64,000 nt of DNA. It comes from Paroceanicella profunda. GTDB taxonomy: Bacteria; Pseudomonadota; Alphaproteobacteria; Rhodobacterales; Rhodobacteraceae. The notes under the pieces are model-generated. The model saw nothing but the letters and a program-made list of their open reading frames with translations. It was not told where the DNA came from and searched no databases. Positions 25,306 through 33,508 of this stretch are shown here, in pieces. The stretch spans positions 62,001 to 126,000 of the forward strand of contig NZ_CP040820.1 of assembly GCF_005887635.2 (NCBI RefSeq), read 5' to 3'. Position 1 is the stretch's first letter. Each line of letters starts with the position of its first letter. Made by a program: the position numbers and the translations under genes.

Positions 25306-25326
25306 CTGGTCCTATTGTTGGACCAG
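25306..25326. promoter_or_regulatory. GntR/FadR operator candidate
   Basis: CTGGTCC and GGACCAG form a perfect 7-bp inverted repeat around TATTGTT. TGGTCC-N-GGACCA sequences are typical of FadR-subfamily operators, and this one is just upstream of such a gene. Confidence 0.7.
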
Positions 25327-25406
25327 TGACTACCGGTGATTCGCGCTTTGGTCAAGTTTCGGAAAGGGGGTCCGGGGGGACAGAATATTGCGATCAGGTT
25401 AACGAC

Positions 25407-26318
25407 TCAGGGCAGAACCGCCTCGTCCTCGCCCCATTTCACCGAGCGCAGCAAGGTGTGGCGGGCCGTGCGCAGGTGATCCTCCAGCCCGCGCAGCACC
25501 GCGGCCGGGTCCCGCGCGTCCAGGGCGGTGAGGATGGCCATGTGCTCCAGGGCCGCGGCATGGTTGCGCTCGGCCTCATCGCGCTTGTTCCAGCGGTAAT
25601 GATAATGGACCACCATGGCGATCATCCGGTTGAAGTCGGTGATGAACCGGTTGCCGGCGGCGGTGCAGATCATCCGGTGGAACCGCTCGTCCAGCGGGGG
25701 GAAATCCAGCACGTCCGTCTCGCCGGAGATCAGCCGGCAATGCTCCTCCGTCACCTGCTCCAGCCGCTCCCAGTGCGGATGGCCGGAGGGCAGGTCCAGG
25801 AAGGCGCGGGCGGCGCGCAGCTCGTACATCTCGCGGATGTCGAACATCTCCTGCGCGAAATCCCGGGTGAACCCCTCCAGCACCCAGTGCCGGTTCGGCC
25901 GCTTGGAGATCAGCCCGAAGCGCGCGAAGCGGATGAGGAACTCGCGCAGCGCCGCGGCGGAGACGTTGAAGCGCCGGGCCAGGTCCGCCTCGTTGAGCGT
26001 GGTGCCGGGGGCGAGATCGCCCTTCAGGATCCATTCCATGAAGGCCGCCTCGATGCGCCCGGCGGTGGAACTGGTCTCCTCAGGGCCGAACCGGTCCGCA
26101 CCGCGCGGCCGGCGCAACAGTGTCTTGTGGCGCCCCTCCCAGGAGACGATGCCCCGCTCCGACAGCCGCGCCAGCACGGCGCGCACCGTGGTGCGGCTGA
26201 CGCCGAGCGTCTCGGCCATCCGCGTCTCCGGGCCCAGCACCATGCCCGGGCTCAGACGGCCCAGGTCCTCCAGGCAGCGGTTGAACACATCCTTGAAGAC
26301 CTTGTTGTCTCTGGCCAT
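25407..26318 (-). CDS. GntR-family regulator with two winged-helix domains
   Basis: 303 residues from the ATG at 26318, which has GGAG eight bases upstream; the frame stays open far beyond this but only as the shadow of the divergent dehydrogenase. Two helix-turn-helix units are visible: residues about 28-66 (GPETRMAETLGVSRTTVRAV) and about 98-140 (LNEADLARRFNVSAAALREF). An FCD-like helical domain follows (EMFDIREMYELRAARAFL, PLDERFHRMICTAAG, EHMAILTAL). It is divergent from the galactonate/altronate operon with a 144-bp AT-rich gap and is its probable regulator. The duplicated DNA-binding domain is unusual for GntR proteins. Confidence 0.85.
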   Translation of the reverse strand: MARDNKVFKDVFNRCLEDLGRLSPGMVLGPETRMAETLGVSRTTVRAVLARLSERGIVSWEGRHKTLLRRPRGADRFGPEETSSTAGRIEAAFMEWILKGDLAPGTTLNEADLARRFNVSAAALREFLIRFARFGLISKRPNRHWVLEGFTRDFAQEMFDIREMYELRAARAFLDLPSGHPHWERLEQVTEEHCRLISGETDVLDFPPLDERFHRMICTAAGNRFITDFNRMIAMVVHYHYRWNKRDEAERNHAAALEHMAILTALDARDPAAVLRGLEDHLRTARHTLLRSVKWGEDEAVLP

Positions 26319-26375
26319 GGACCATGTCTCCGGCGGGCTCGGGAAAGGGGCCGGCATCTCTCCCACAAAAAACAA

Positions 26376-26404
26376 TTGACGAAAAGGGTTTTTAATAAAT
26401 AAAA
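26376..26404 (+). promoter_or_regulatory. Promoter of the galactonate/altronate operon
   Basis: TTGACG, 17 bp, then ATAAAA, in an AT-rich island between divergent genes and about 60 bp before the dehydrogenase start. The -35 hexamer is a good match to sigma-70 consensus and the -10 is moderate. Confidence 0.4.
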
Positions 26405-26462
26405 GACCAAAACTGGCGCGGTCGGGATCGAGCGCGCCTCCGCACACGAAGGACATTCCGAC

Positions 26463-27464
26463 ATGACGATGAAAGCGCTCCTCTGCGAGCAGCCGGGCAC
26501 GCTGACCCTTACCGAACGCCCCCGCCCCGCGGCCGCCGCCGGAAAGCTGCGCGTGAAGGTCGAATACATCGGCATCTGCGGAACCGACTACCACATCTAC
26601 GGCGGCCAGCAGCCCTTCCTGCAGTACCCCCGGGTGATGGGCCACGAACTCTCCGGCCGCGCGATGGAGGCCTCCGCCGACGGGCGCATCAAGGAAGGTG
26701 ACCTGGTGGTGGTGAACCCCTACCTCGTCTGCGGCACCTGCCATGCCTGCGAGATCGGCAAGCCCAACTGCTGCCAGAACATCGCCGTGCTGGGCGTGCA
26801 CACCGACGGCGGCATGTGCGAGGAGATCGTGGTGCCGGAAGCCAACCTCTACCCGGTCGAGGGCATGGAGGCGAAGGCGGCGGCGATGGTCGAGTTCCTC
26901 GCCATCGGCGCGCATGGCGTGCGGCGCTCGAAGCTCGCCAAGGGCTCGAAGGCGCTGGTGGTGGGCGCGGGCCCGATCGGCATCGGTGCCGCCCTCTTCG
27001 CCGCGATCGAGGGCGCCGAGATCACCCTGAAGGACACGTCCGAGGCGCGTCTCGCCCTCGCCGCCAAGGTGCTGCCTTCCGCGAAGACGGAGCTCGCGAA
27101 GCCGGCCGACCAGTCCGACGACCTGCTCTCCTACGACACGGTGTTCGACGCCACCGGCAACATCCACGCGATGAACGCGGGCCTGAACTACCTCGCGCAT
27201 GGCGGCTCCTACGTGCTGCTCTCGGTGGTGAAGGGCGACCTCTCCTTCGCAGACCCCGAGTTCCACAAGCGCGAGACCACGCTCATCGGCTCCCGCAACG
27301 CGCTGAAGGCGGATTTCGACCACGTGCTGGCCTGCATCCGCGACGGCCTCGTTCCGAGCGACGCGCTCGCCACCCACGAGACCTCCTTCGAGGACGCGGT
27401 GACCAACCTGCCCGAGTGGGCGAATGACCGTGGCACGCTGATCAAGGCGCTGATCCGCGTCTGA
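26463..27464 (+). CDS. Zinc-dependent alcohol dehydrogenase, L-galactonate/L-gulonate 5-dehydrogenase-like
   Basis: 333-residue medium-chain dehydrogenase. Catalytic zinc ligands are Cys39 (GICGTD), His61-Glu62 (GHE) and Glu144 (VEFLAIGAHG). The structural zinc cysteines are Cys90, 93, 96 and 104. The nucleotide-binding turn is VVGAGPIGIG (167-176). It heads an operon with a tagaturonate reductase, altronate dehydratase and KDG kinase. This makes oxidation of L-galactonate to D-tagaturonate, as done by E. coli LgoD, the best reading; L-gulonate or another polyol acid remains possible. The probable regulator is the divergent double-HTH GntR protein. Confidence 0.82.
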   Translation: MTMKALLCEQPGTLTLTERPRPAAAAGKLRVKVEYIGICGTDYHIYGGQQPFLQYPRVMGHELSGRAMEASADGRIKEGDLVVVNPYLVCGTCHACEIGKPNCCQNIAVLGVHTDGGMCEEIVVPEANLYPVEGMEAKAAAMVEFLAIGAHGVRRSKLAKGSKALVVGAGPIGIGAALFAAIEGAEITLKDTSEARLALAAKVLPSAKTELAKPADQSDDLLSYDTVFDATGNIHAMNAGLNYLAHGGSYVLLSVVKGDLSFADPEFHKRETTLIGSRNALKADFDHVLACIRDGLVPSDALATHETSFEDAVTNLPEWANDRGTLIKALIRV

Positions 27465-27501
27465 TCTCCCGCTCCTCCAGCGACACGAAAAGGCCAGAGG
27501 C

Positions 27502-28605
27502 TTGAAAACTCCCGTACTCCAGTTCGGCACCAGCCGCTTCCTGCAGGCCCATGCCGACCTGTTCTTCGCCGAGGCCGAAACGCCCCTGGCCGTCACCGTG
27601 GTGCAATCCTCCGGAGACGCTTCGCGCGCGAAACGTCTGGCCGCCCTCGCGGCGCCGGAGGGCTATCCGGTCCGCATCCGCGGGCTGGAGGAGGGCCGCG
27701 TCATCGACGAGGAGCGCCGGGTCATCTCGGTGAAGCGCACGCTCTCCACCGCGACGGACTGGGAAGAGGTGACGCGCGTCTTCATCGAGGAGGCCGAGAT
27801 CGTCATCTCCAACACCGGAGACGCGGGCTATGCCCCGCAGCCGGAGGACGGCGCCCCGGCCTTCACCCAGGCGATGAGCTTCCCCGCGAAGCTCTGCCAC
27901 CTGCTCGCCGCCCGCTTTGCCGCCGGCGCCGAGCCGCTCATCGTGATGCCGATGGAACTGGTGCCCGAGAACGGCCGGGTGCTGCGTGCCCGGGTGCTGG
28001 AGATCGCCGCGGCGAACGCGGCCTCCCCCGCGCTGACGGACTGGATCGGCCAGCAGGTGATCTGGGCCTCCAGCCTGGTGGACCGCATCGTCTCCGAGCC
28101 GCTGGAGCCCGCCGGCGCCGTGGCCGAGCCCTACGCGCTCTGGGCCATCGAGGCCGCGCCCGGCCTCTCCGCGCCTTGCGTGCACCCTTGCGTGCAGCTC
28201 GTGCCCGACCTGGAGGAGATCGAGCGGCTGAAGCTGCACATCCTCAACCTCGGACATACGTCTCTGGTGGACATGTGGCAGCGCCGGGGGGCGGAGGCGG
28301 GCGCCGTGGTGCGCGACTTCATCGCCATCCCGGAGGTGCGCGCCGAACTGGACGCGATCTTCGCCGAGGAGGTCATCCCCGGCTTCGCCGCGGCCGGCCG
28401 GGGCGCGCAGGCGGAAGCCTATCTCGCCACCACGCTGGAGCGCTTCGCGAACCCGTTCCTCGACCACCGCATCTCCGACATCGCCCAGAACCACGCCCAG
28501 AAGGTGGCGCGCCGCATCACCGCCTTCGTGGACTGGGCAGCAGCCAATGGCGGCCCGGCCGGAATGCCCCGGCTCGCGGCCATCACAGCAAGGTCAGGCC
28601 AATGA
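27502..28605 (+). CDS. uxaB: Tagaturonate reductase-like mannitol dehydrogenase-family enzyme
   Basis: 367 residues beginning at a TTG codon (27502) with CCAGAGG just upstream; no in-frame ATG is available at the expected N-terminus. The opening LQFGTSRFLQAHADLFF is the NAD-binding region of the mannitol dehydrogenase/UxaB-UxuB family. It is shorter than E. coli UxaB (about 480 residues), a short form seen in alphaproteobacteria. It would interconvert D-tagaturonate and D-altronate. The next gene, altronate dehydratase, starts inside its stop codon (ATGA), which supports UxaB over the fructuronate-specific UxuB. Confidence 0.8.
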   Translation: MKTPVLQFGTSRFLQAHADLFFAEAETPLAVTVVQSSGDASRAKRLAALAAPEGYPVRIRGLEEGRVIDEERRVISVKRTLSTATDWEEVTRVFIEEAEIVISNTGDAGYAPQPEDGAPAFTQAMSFPAKLCHLLAARFAAGAEPLIVMPMELVPENGRVLRARVLEIAAANAASPALTDWIGQQVIWASSLVDRIVSEPLEPAGAVAEPYALWAIEAAPGLSAPCVHPCVQLVPDLEEIERLKLHILNLGHTSLVDMWQRRGAEAGAVVRDFIAIPEVRAELDAIFAEEVIPGFAAAGRGAQAEAYLATTLERFANPFLDHRISDIAQNHAQKVARRITAFVDWAAANGGPAGMPRLAAITARSGQ

Positions 28606-30104
28606 CACTCCTCGTGCGCGACAGCATGCATCTCAATTCCGCCGACAACGTGGCCGTGGCGCTTCGTGCGCTCAAGGCCGGCGAGACGGTGGACGGAACC
28701 CCCCTCCTCACCGACGTGCCCATGGGCCACAAGTTCGCCGTGCGGCCGGTGCCCAAGGGCAGCCCGGTGGTGAAATACGGCCAGGTGATGGCCACCGCCA
28801 CCGCAGACATCGCCACGGGCGAGCATGTCCATGTGCAGAACTGCGCCATGGCCGAGGAGCATTCCACCGAATCCGAGCAGCGCGGGCAGATGCATGCGAA
28901 GCCCGAGCGCACCAGTTTCGAGGGCTTCCTGCGCCCCGACGGCCGCGCCGGCACGCGCAACTACATCGGCATTCTCGCCTCGGTGAACTGCTCCTCGACC
29001 GTCTGCGGCGCCATCGCGGCGGAGGCGAACCGGCTGCTGAAGCCGAAATACCCCGGGGTGGACGGCTTCGCCCCCATCGTGCACGACCAGGGCTGCGGCA
29101 TGGCGGGCTCGGGTGAAGGCTTCGACACGCTGGTGCGCACCCTCAAGGGCTACCGCGACCACCCGAATTTCGCCGGCGTGCTCATCGTCGGCCTCGGCTG
29201 CGAGGTGAACCAGCTCACGCTCTACAAGCGCGATGACTGGACCCGCGAGCGGTTCCAGACCTTCAACATCCAGGAGGTCGGCGGCTCCGCCTCCGCCGTG
29301 CGCCGCGCGGTGGAGCTGCTGGAGCCCATCGCCGAGGCCGCGAACCGCGACGTGCGCGAGACGCTGCCGGTCTCGCTGCTCACGCTGGGCATGCAGTGCG
29401 GCGGCTCGGACGGGTTCTCCGGCATCTCGGCGAACCCCGCCCTGGGCGTGGCCTCGGACATGCTGGTGGCCGCGGGCGGCACTTCCATCCTGTCGGAAAC
29501 CCCGGAGATCTTCGGCGCCGAGCACCTGCTCATCGCGAGAGCCGACCCGGAGACCGGCGCGAAGATCGCCGGCATGATCGACTGGTGGCGGGCCTACGCG
29601 GCGCGCAACGGCGCCTCGCTGGACAACAACCCCTCCCCCGGCAACAAGCGCGGCGGCCTCACCACCATCCTGGAGAAGTCGCTGGGTGCGGTGGCCAAGG
29701 GCGGGCTCTCGCCGCTCTCGGGCGCCTATGCCTATGCCGAGCGCATCGACCGGCCCGGCTTCGTCTACATGGACAGCCCGGGCTATGACCCGGTGGCGGC
29801 CACCGGCCAGGTGGCGAGCGGGGCGAACATCATCGCCTTCACCACCGGGCGCGGCTCCTGCTTCGGCGCGAAGCCCGCGCCCTCGGTGAAGCTTGCCTCC
29901 AACGGTGCGCTGTTCCGCTCCATGCCCGAGGACATGGACATCAACTGCGGCACCATCCTGGAGGAGGGCGCGAGCCTGGAGGAGGTGGGCCGGCAGATCT
30001 ACGATTTCCTGCTCGACACCGCGTCCGGGCGGAAGACTCTCTCCGAGGAGTTCGGCTACGGTGACAACGAGTTTGTCCCGTGGAAGATCGGAGCCGTCCT
30101 GTGA
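28602..30104 (+). CDS. uxaA: Altronate dehydratase
   Basis: 500 residues, the usual length for UxaA. It has an N-terminal SAF domain (about 1-85, VPMGHKFAVRPVPKGSPVVK) and the large dehydratase domain with [25 protein letters not shown] and LGMQCGGSDGFSGISANP. It converts D-altronate to 2-keto-3-deoxygluconate in the cytoplasm, using a divalent metal. It overlaps the upstream reductase by ATGA and the downstream kinase by GTGA, so the three are tightly coupled. Confidence 0.94.
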   Translation: MTLLVRDSMHLNSADNVAVALRALKAGETVDGTPLLTDVPMGHKFAVRPVPKGSPVVKYGQVMATATADIATGEHVHVQNCAMAEEHSTESEQRGQMHAKPERTSFEGFLRPDGRAGTRNYIGILASVNCSSTVCGAIAAEANRLLKPKYPGVDGFAPIVHDQGCGMAGSGEGFDTLVRTLKGYRDHPNFAGVLIVGLGCEVNQLTLYKRDDWTRERFQTFNIQEVGGSASAVRRAVELLEPIAEAANRDVRETLPVSLLTLGMQCGGSDGFSGISANPALGVASDMLVAAGGTSILSETPEIFGAEHLLIARADPETGAKIAGMIDWWRAYAARNGASLDNNPSPGNKRGGLTTILEKSLGAVAKGGLSPLSGAYAYAERIDRPGFVYMDSPGYDPVAATGQVASGANIIAFTTGRGSCFGAKPAPSVKLASNGALFRSMPEDMDINCGTILEEGASLEEVGRQIYDFLLDTASGRKTLSEEFGYGDNEFVPWKIGAVL

Positions 30105-31027
30105 CCATACCTTCCGTCGCCTGCATCGGCGAGGCCATGCTGGAACTCTCCGGCGAAACCGGCGCGGAGCCCCTGCGCCTGACCAACGCCTTCGCCGGCG
30201 ACACGCTGAACACCGCCGTCTATCTCGCCCGCCTCGGCCTGGGCGAAGTGGCCTATGTCACCCTGCTGGGCCAGGACGCGGTGTCGGATTCGATGCTGCG
30301 CTTCATGGCCGCCGAGGGGCTGTCGACCGAGCATGTCGGCCGCCACCCGGACCGGCTGCCCGGCATCTACATGATCGAGAACGAGCCGGACGGCGAGCGG
30401 CACTTCCGCTACTGGCGCGACGCCGCCGCCGCCCGCCGCCTGTTCACCGGCGAGGCCGGGCCGCGCCCGGAGGACCTCTCCAGCTACGGGCTGATCTATC
30501 TCTCCGGCATCTCCGTGGCGATCCTGTCGGAGGAGGCGCGCGCGGCGCTGCTCGCCTTCCTGCCCGGATACCGCGCGGGCGGCGGTCGCTTCGCCTTCGA
30601 CAGCAACTACCGCCCGCGGCTCTGGTCCTCCGCCGCCGAGGCGCGCGAGGTGCTGGCGCGGTTCTGGGCCGAGGCGGACATCGCCCTGCCCTCCATCGAT
30701 GACGAGATCGCGCTGCACGGCGGCGGCGAGGCCGGGGTGCTGGCCCGCTTCGGCGCGCTCACCGGCGCCGAGGTGCTGATCAAGCGCGGTGCGGACGGGC
30801 CGCTCGCGCTCACCGGCGGCCAGGTGCAGGCGCTCGCGCCCTTCCCGCGCGCCGAGCGTGTGGTCGACACGACGGGTGCCGGCGACAGTTTCAACGCGGG
30901 CTATCTGGCGGCCCGGCTCTCGGGCGCCGACATCGCCACCTCCGCCGCGCGGGCGCATGCGCTCTCGATGGAGGTGATCGGCCATCGCGGCGCCATCCTG
31001 CCGCGCAGGAGCCCCCAGCCCGCCTGA
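30101..31027 (+). CDS. kdgK: 2-keto-3-deoxygluconate kinase (PfkB family)
   Basis: 308 residues from a GTG that overlaps the altronate dehydratase stop (GTGA). The PfkB fold is marked by CIGEAMLELSG at the start, FAGDTLNTAVYLARLG as the substrate loop, and the catalytic DTTGAGDSFNAGYLAA motif near residue 260. It phosphorylates KDG to KDPG, which KDPG aldolase (not in this window) splits to pyruvate and glyceraldehyde-3-phosphate. It is the final gene of the four-gene sugar-acid operon and is followed by a strong hairpin. Confidence 0.92.
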   Translation: MTIPSVACIGEAMLELSGETGAEPLRLTNAFAGDTLNTAVYLARLGLGEVAYVTLLGQDAVSDSMLRFMAAEGLSTEHVGRHPDRLPGIYMIENEPDGERHFRYWRDAAAARRLFTGEAGPRPEDLSSYGLIYLSGISVAILSEEARAALLAFLPGYRAGGGRFAFDSNYRPRLWSSAAEAREVLARFWAEADIALPSIDDEIALHGGGEAGVLARFGALTGAEVLIKRGADGPLALTGGQVQALAPFPRAERVVDTTGAGDSFNAGYLAARLSGADIATSAARAHALSMEVIGHRGAILPRRSPQPA

Positions 31028-31055
31028 CGCGGCAGGACAGCCGCTCCTCTCATGC

Positions 31056-31081
31056 GCCGCGCCCGGAGCCCCGGGCGCGGC
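31056..31081. terminator. Bidirectional terminator between kdgK and the subunit IV gene
   Basis: An 11-bp perfect stem (GCCGCGCCCGG / CCGGGCGCGGC) with a 4-base loop sits between two convergent genes, directly beyond both stops. Confidence 0.55.
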
Positions 31082-31082
31082 C

Positions 31083-31244
31083 TCAGCTGTTGACCAGCGC
31101 CAGGAACAGCAGGCCCAGGAAGATCACCCCCACGGCCCATTGCGTGAGGCGGATGAAGGCGTGGAACGTGTGCTGCTGCTGGGTGATGTCCCGGCCGCCA
31201 TGCGCATCGTCATGGTCGGCTCCGGTGTGCGGCTGAAGGGCCAT
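31083..31244 (-). CDS. aa3-type cytochrome c oxidase subunit IV (small membrane protein)
   Basis: A 53-residue gene. GGGAGA stands six bases before the ATG. The peptide has a His/Asp-rich head (QPHTGADHDDAHGG), then DITQQQHTFHAFIRLTQW and a single transmembrane helix ending FLGLLFLALVNS. This matches the bacterial aa3 oxidase subunit IV family, where the helix packs beside the haem-copper core. No aa3 oxidase core gene adjoins it: it lies alone between kdgK and a LysR gene, about 3.7 kb from the end of the cyo operon, which encodes a quinol oxidase. It may serve a cytochrome c oxidase encoded on another replicon. Confidence 0.85.
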   Translation of the reverse strand: MALQPHTGADHDDAHGGRDITQQQHTFHAFIRLTQWAVGVIFLGLLFLALVNS

Positions 31245-31430
31245 GGCCCGTCTCCCTTGCCAGGTGCGGGGCCGCGGAATGCGTCCCGCAAGGCCGAAAC
31301 GCCGATCGGGGCCCGCGGGTTCCCTTGCCGTGCCATCAATCGTATTTTCCGGTCATATCGATCTGATCAATTTGTTTGAACGATTGGTCCGAGAGGACTA
31401 CCTGTCATCGCGACAGGCAGGGAGCCTCCG

Positions 31431-32312
31431 ATGACCCTCGAACAATTGCGCATCTTCATCGCCGTGGCCGAGCTCGAGCACATGACCCGGGCAGCCGACG
31501 TGCTGCACCTGTCGCAATCGGCGGTGAGCGCGGCCATCGCCACGCTGGAGGACCGCCACGGCGTGGCGCTGTTCCACCGGGTGGGGCGGCGCATCGAGCT
31601 CACGGAGATCGGCGCGGCGTTCCTCGGGGAGGCGCGCGCCGTGCTGGCCCGGGCGGAGGCGGCGGAGCAGGTGCTGGGCGAATTCGGCGGGCTGGTGCGC
31701 GGGCGGCTGCGGCTGGTCGCCAGCCAGACCATCGCCGGCTACTGGCTGCCCGGGGTGCTGGCGCGCTTTCGGGCCCGCTACCCGCGCATCGACATCACCC
31801 TCGCCATCGCCAACAGCGAGGGCGCGGCGGCGCAGGCGGAGAGCGGCGAGGCCGAGCTGGGCTTCGTCGAGGGCAGGATCCACGCGCCCGCGCTGAGCCA
31901 GCAGGCCGTGGCGCAGGACCGGCTGGTGCTGATCGCGCCGCCGGGCATGGCGGTTCCGGAGCGGGTGGACGCGGGCTGGCTGGCGCGCGCGCCCTGGATC
32001 CTGCGCGAGCCGGGCTCGGGCACGCGCTCCTCGCTGGAGGAGATCCTGCGCAGCCGCGGCATCGACCCGGACAGCCAGACCGTCGCCCTCACCCTGCCGT
32101 CGAACGCCGGCGTGCTCTCGGCGGTGGAAGCCGGCGCCGGGGTGGCGGTGCTCTCCGAGCGCGTGGTGGCCCGGGCGGTGGCCGGCGGCTCGGTGCGCGC
32201 GCTGGAGGCGGACCTGCCGGCCCGCGCCTTCCACGCCCTGCGCCACCGCGACCGCAGCCGCAGCCGCGCCGCCGGCGCCTTGCTCGACCTCATCCGGGAG
32301 ATGACATCATGA
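31431..32312 (+). CDS. LysR-family transcriptional regulator
   Basis: 293 residues with a standard LysR N-terminus (MTLEQLRIFIAVAELEHMTR, then HLSQSAVSAAIATLED) and a substrate-binding domain (RLVASQTIAGYWLPGVLARF). It overlaps the following TDT transporter gene by ATGA, so regulator and transporter are cotranscribed, which is less usual than the divergent arrangement. A short dyad (GTCC-GAGA-GGAC, 31387-31398) stands 33 bp upstream and may be an operator. CysB/CbbR-like regulators often pair with such exporters; the effector is unknown. Confidence 0.9.
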   Translation: MTLEQLRIFIAVAELEHMTRAADVLHLSQSAVSAAIATLEDRHGVALFHRVGRRIELTEIGAAFLGEARAVLARAEAAEQVLGEFGGLVRGRLRLVASQTIAGYWLPGVLARFRARYPRIDITLAIANSEGAAAQAESGEAELGFVEGRIHAPALSQQAVAQDRLVLIAPPGMAVPERVDAGWLARAPWILREPGSGTRSSLEEILRSRGIDPDSQTVALTLPSNAGVLSAVEAGAGVAVLSERVVARAVAGGSVRALEADLPARAFHALRHRDRSRSRAAGALLDLIREMTS

Positions 32313-33463
32313 CCAGGTTCGCTCTCGCCGCGGCACGGCTGCGGCCGTTCTCCGCGCTCGAACACCCGCGCGAAGTGATCCGCCAGTTCACCCCGAACTG
32401 GTTCGCCGTCACCATGGGCACCGGCGTCGTCGCCCTCGCCCTGCCGCAGATCCCCGGAGCCGGGCCGGCGCTGATGCCGGTGGCCGAGGCGATCTGGCAG
32501 GCGGACATCGGGCTCTTCACCCTGTTCGCGCTGCTCTACGCCCTGCGCTGGATCCTGTTCCCGCAGGAGGCGCGGCGGATCTTCGGGCATGGCGTGGTGT
32601 CGATGTTCCTCGGCACCATCCCGATGGGCTTCGCCACCCTGATCAACGGGCTCATCGTGTTCGGCCTGCCGCGCTGGGGCGCGCAGGTGGTGCCGCTGGC
32701 CGAGGCGCTGTGGTGGCTGGACGCGGCCATGGCACTGGCCTGCGGCGTGGGCGTGCCCTTCCTGATGTTCTCGCGCCAGGAGCACCGGTTCGACACGATG
32801 ACCGCGGTCTGGCTGCTCCCGGTGGTGGCGGCGGAGGTGGCGGCGGCGAGCGGCGGGCTCATCGCCCCGCATCTCGCGGACCCGGCCTCGGCCTATGCCA
32901 TGCTGGTCGCCTCCTACGCGCTCTGGGCCTGCTCGGTGCCGGTGGCCTTCGCGATGATCACCATGCTGATGCTGCGCATGGCGCTGCACAAGCTGCCCGA
33001 CGAGAGCATGGCGGCCACGAGCTGGCTCGCCCTCGGGCCGATCGGCACCGGGGCGCTGGGGATGCTGGTGCTGGGCGCCGACGCGCCGGCGATCTTCGCC
33101 GCGCAGGGGCTGGCGGGCGTGGGAGAGATCGCCTCGGGCCTCGGCGTGCTGCTCGGCCTCGTGCTCTGGGGGTTCGGGATGTGGTGGTTCCTGCTGGCCA
33201 CGCTGATCACCTGCCACCACCTGCGCCGGGGCATTCCGTTCAACCTCGGAGCCTGGGGCTACACCTTCCCGATCGGGGTCTACACCCTCGCCACCTTCCG
33301 GCTGGGCGACACGCTCGGCCTCGCGGTCTTCGACCTGGCGGGCACGGTGCTGGCAACCGGGCTGACGCTGCTCTGGCTCTGGGTGGCCGGGCAGACCCTG
33401 CGCGGCGGCTGGTGCGGCAGGCTCTTCGTCTCGCCCTGCATCGCCGGGCTGCGCAGGGGCTGA
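32309..33463 (+). CDS. TDT-family transporter (TehA/SLAC1-type, possible sulfite or organic-anion exporter)
   Basis: 384 residues with about ten transmembrane helices. FTPNWFAVTMGTGVVALALP near residue 30 is the signature first helix of the tellurite-resistance/dicarboxylate transporter family, which includes the Ssu1 sulfite pump, Mae1 and plant SLAC1. The conserved gating-type aromatic helix and GMWWFLLATLITCHHL motif are present. Coupled translation with a LysR regulator (4-bp overlap) suggests induction by the exported anion. The ion carried cannot be fixed from sequence. Confidence 0.85.
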   Translation: MTRFALAAARLRPFSALEHPREVIRQFTPNWFAVTMGTGVVALALPQIPGAGPALMPVAEAIWQADIGLFTLFALLYALRWILFPQEARRIFGHGVVSMFLGTIPMGFATLINGLIVFGLPRWGAQVVPLAEALWWLDAAMALACGVGVPFLMFSRQEHRFDTMTAVWLLPVVAAEVAAASGGLIAPHLADPASAYAMLVASYALWACSVPVAFAMITMLMLRMALHKLPDESMAATSWLALGPIGTGALGMLVLGADAPAIFAAQGLAGVGEIASGLGVLLGLVLWGFGMWWFLLATLITCHHLRRGIPFNLGAWGYTFPIGVYTLATFRLGDTLGLAVFDLAGTVLATGLTLLWLWVAGQTLRGGWCGRLFVSPCIAGLRRG

Positions 33464-33508
33464 CACCGCACGGGGCCGGGGCCCGCCTTCCGGGGGAGCC
33501 CGCCCGGG

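Noticed and set aside
26319..27596. Extension of the double-HTH GntR frame through the divergent dehydrogenase
   Set aside because: The frame is simply open by chance; the ATG at 26318 has a ribosome site and the upstream translation has no family features.
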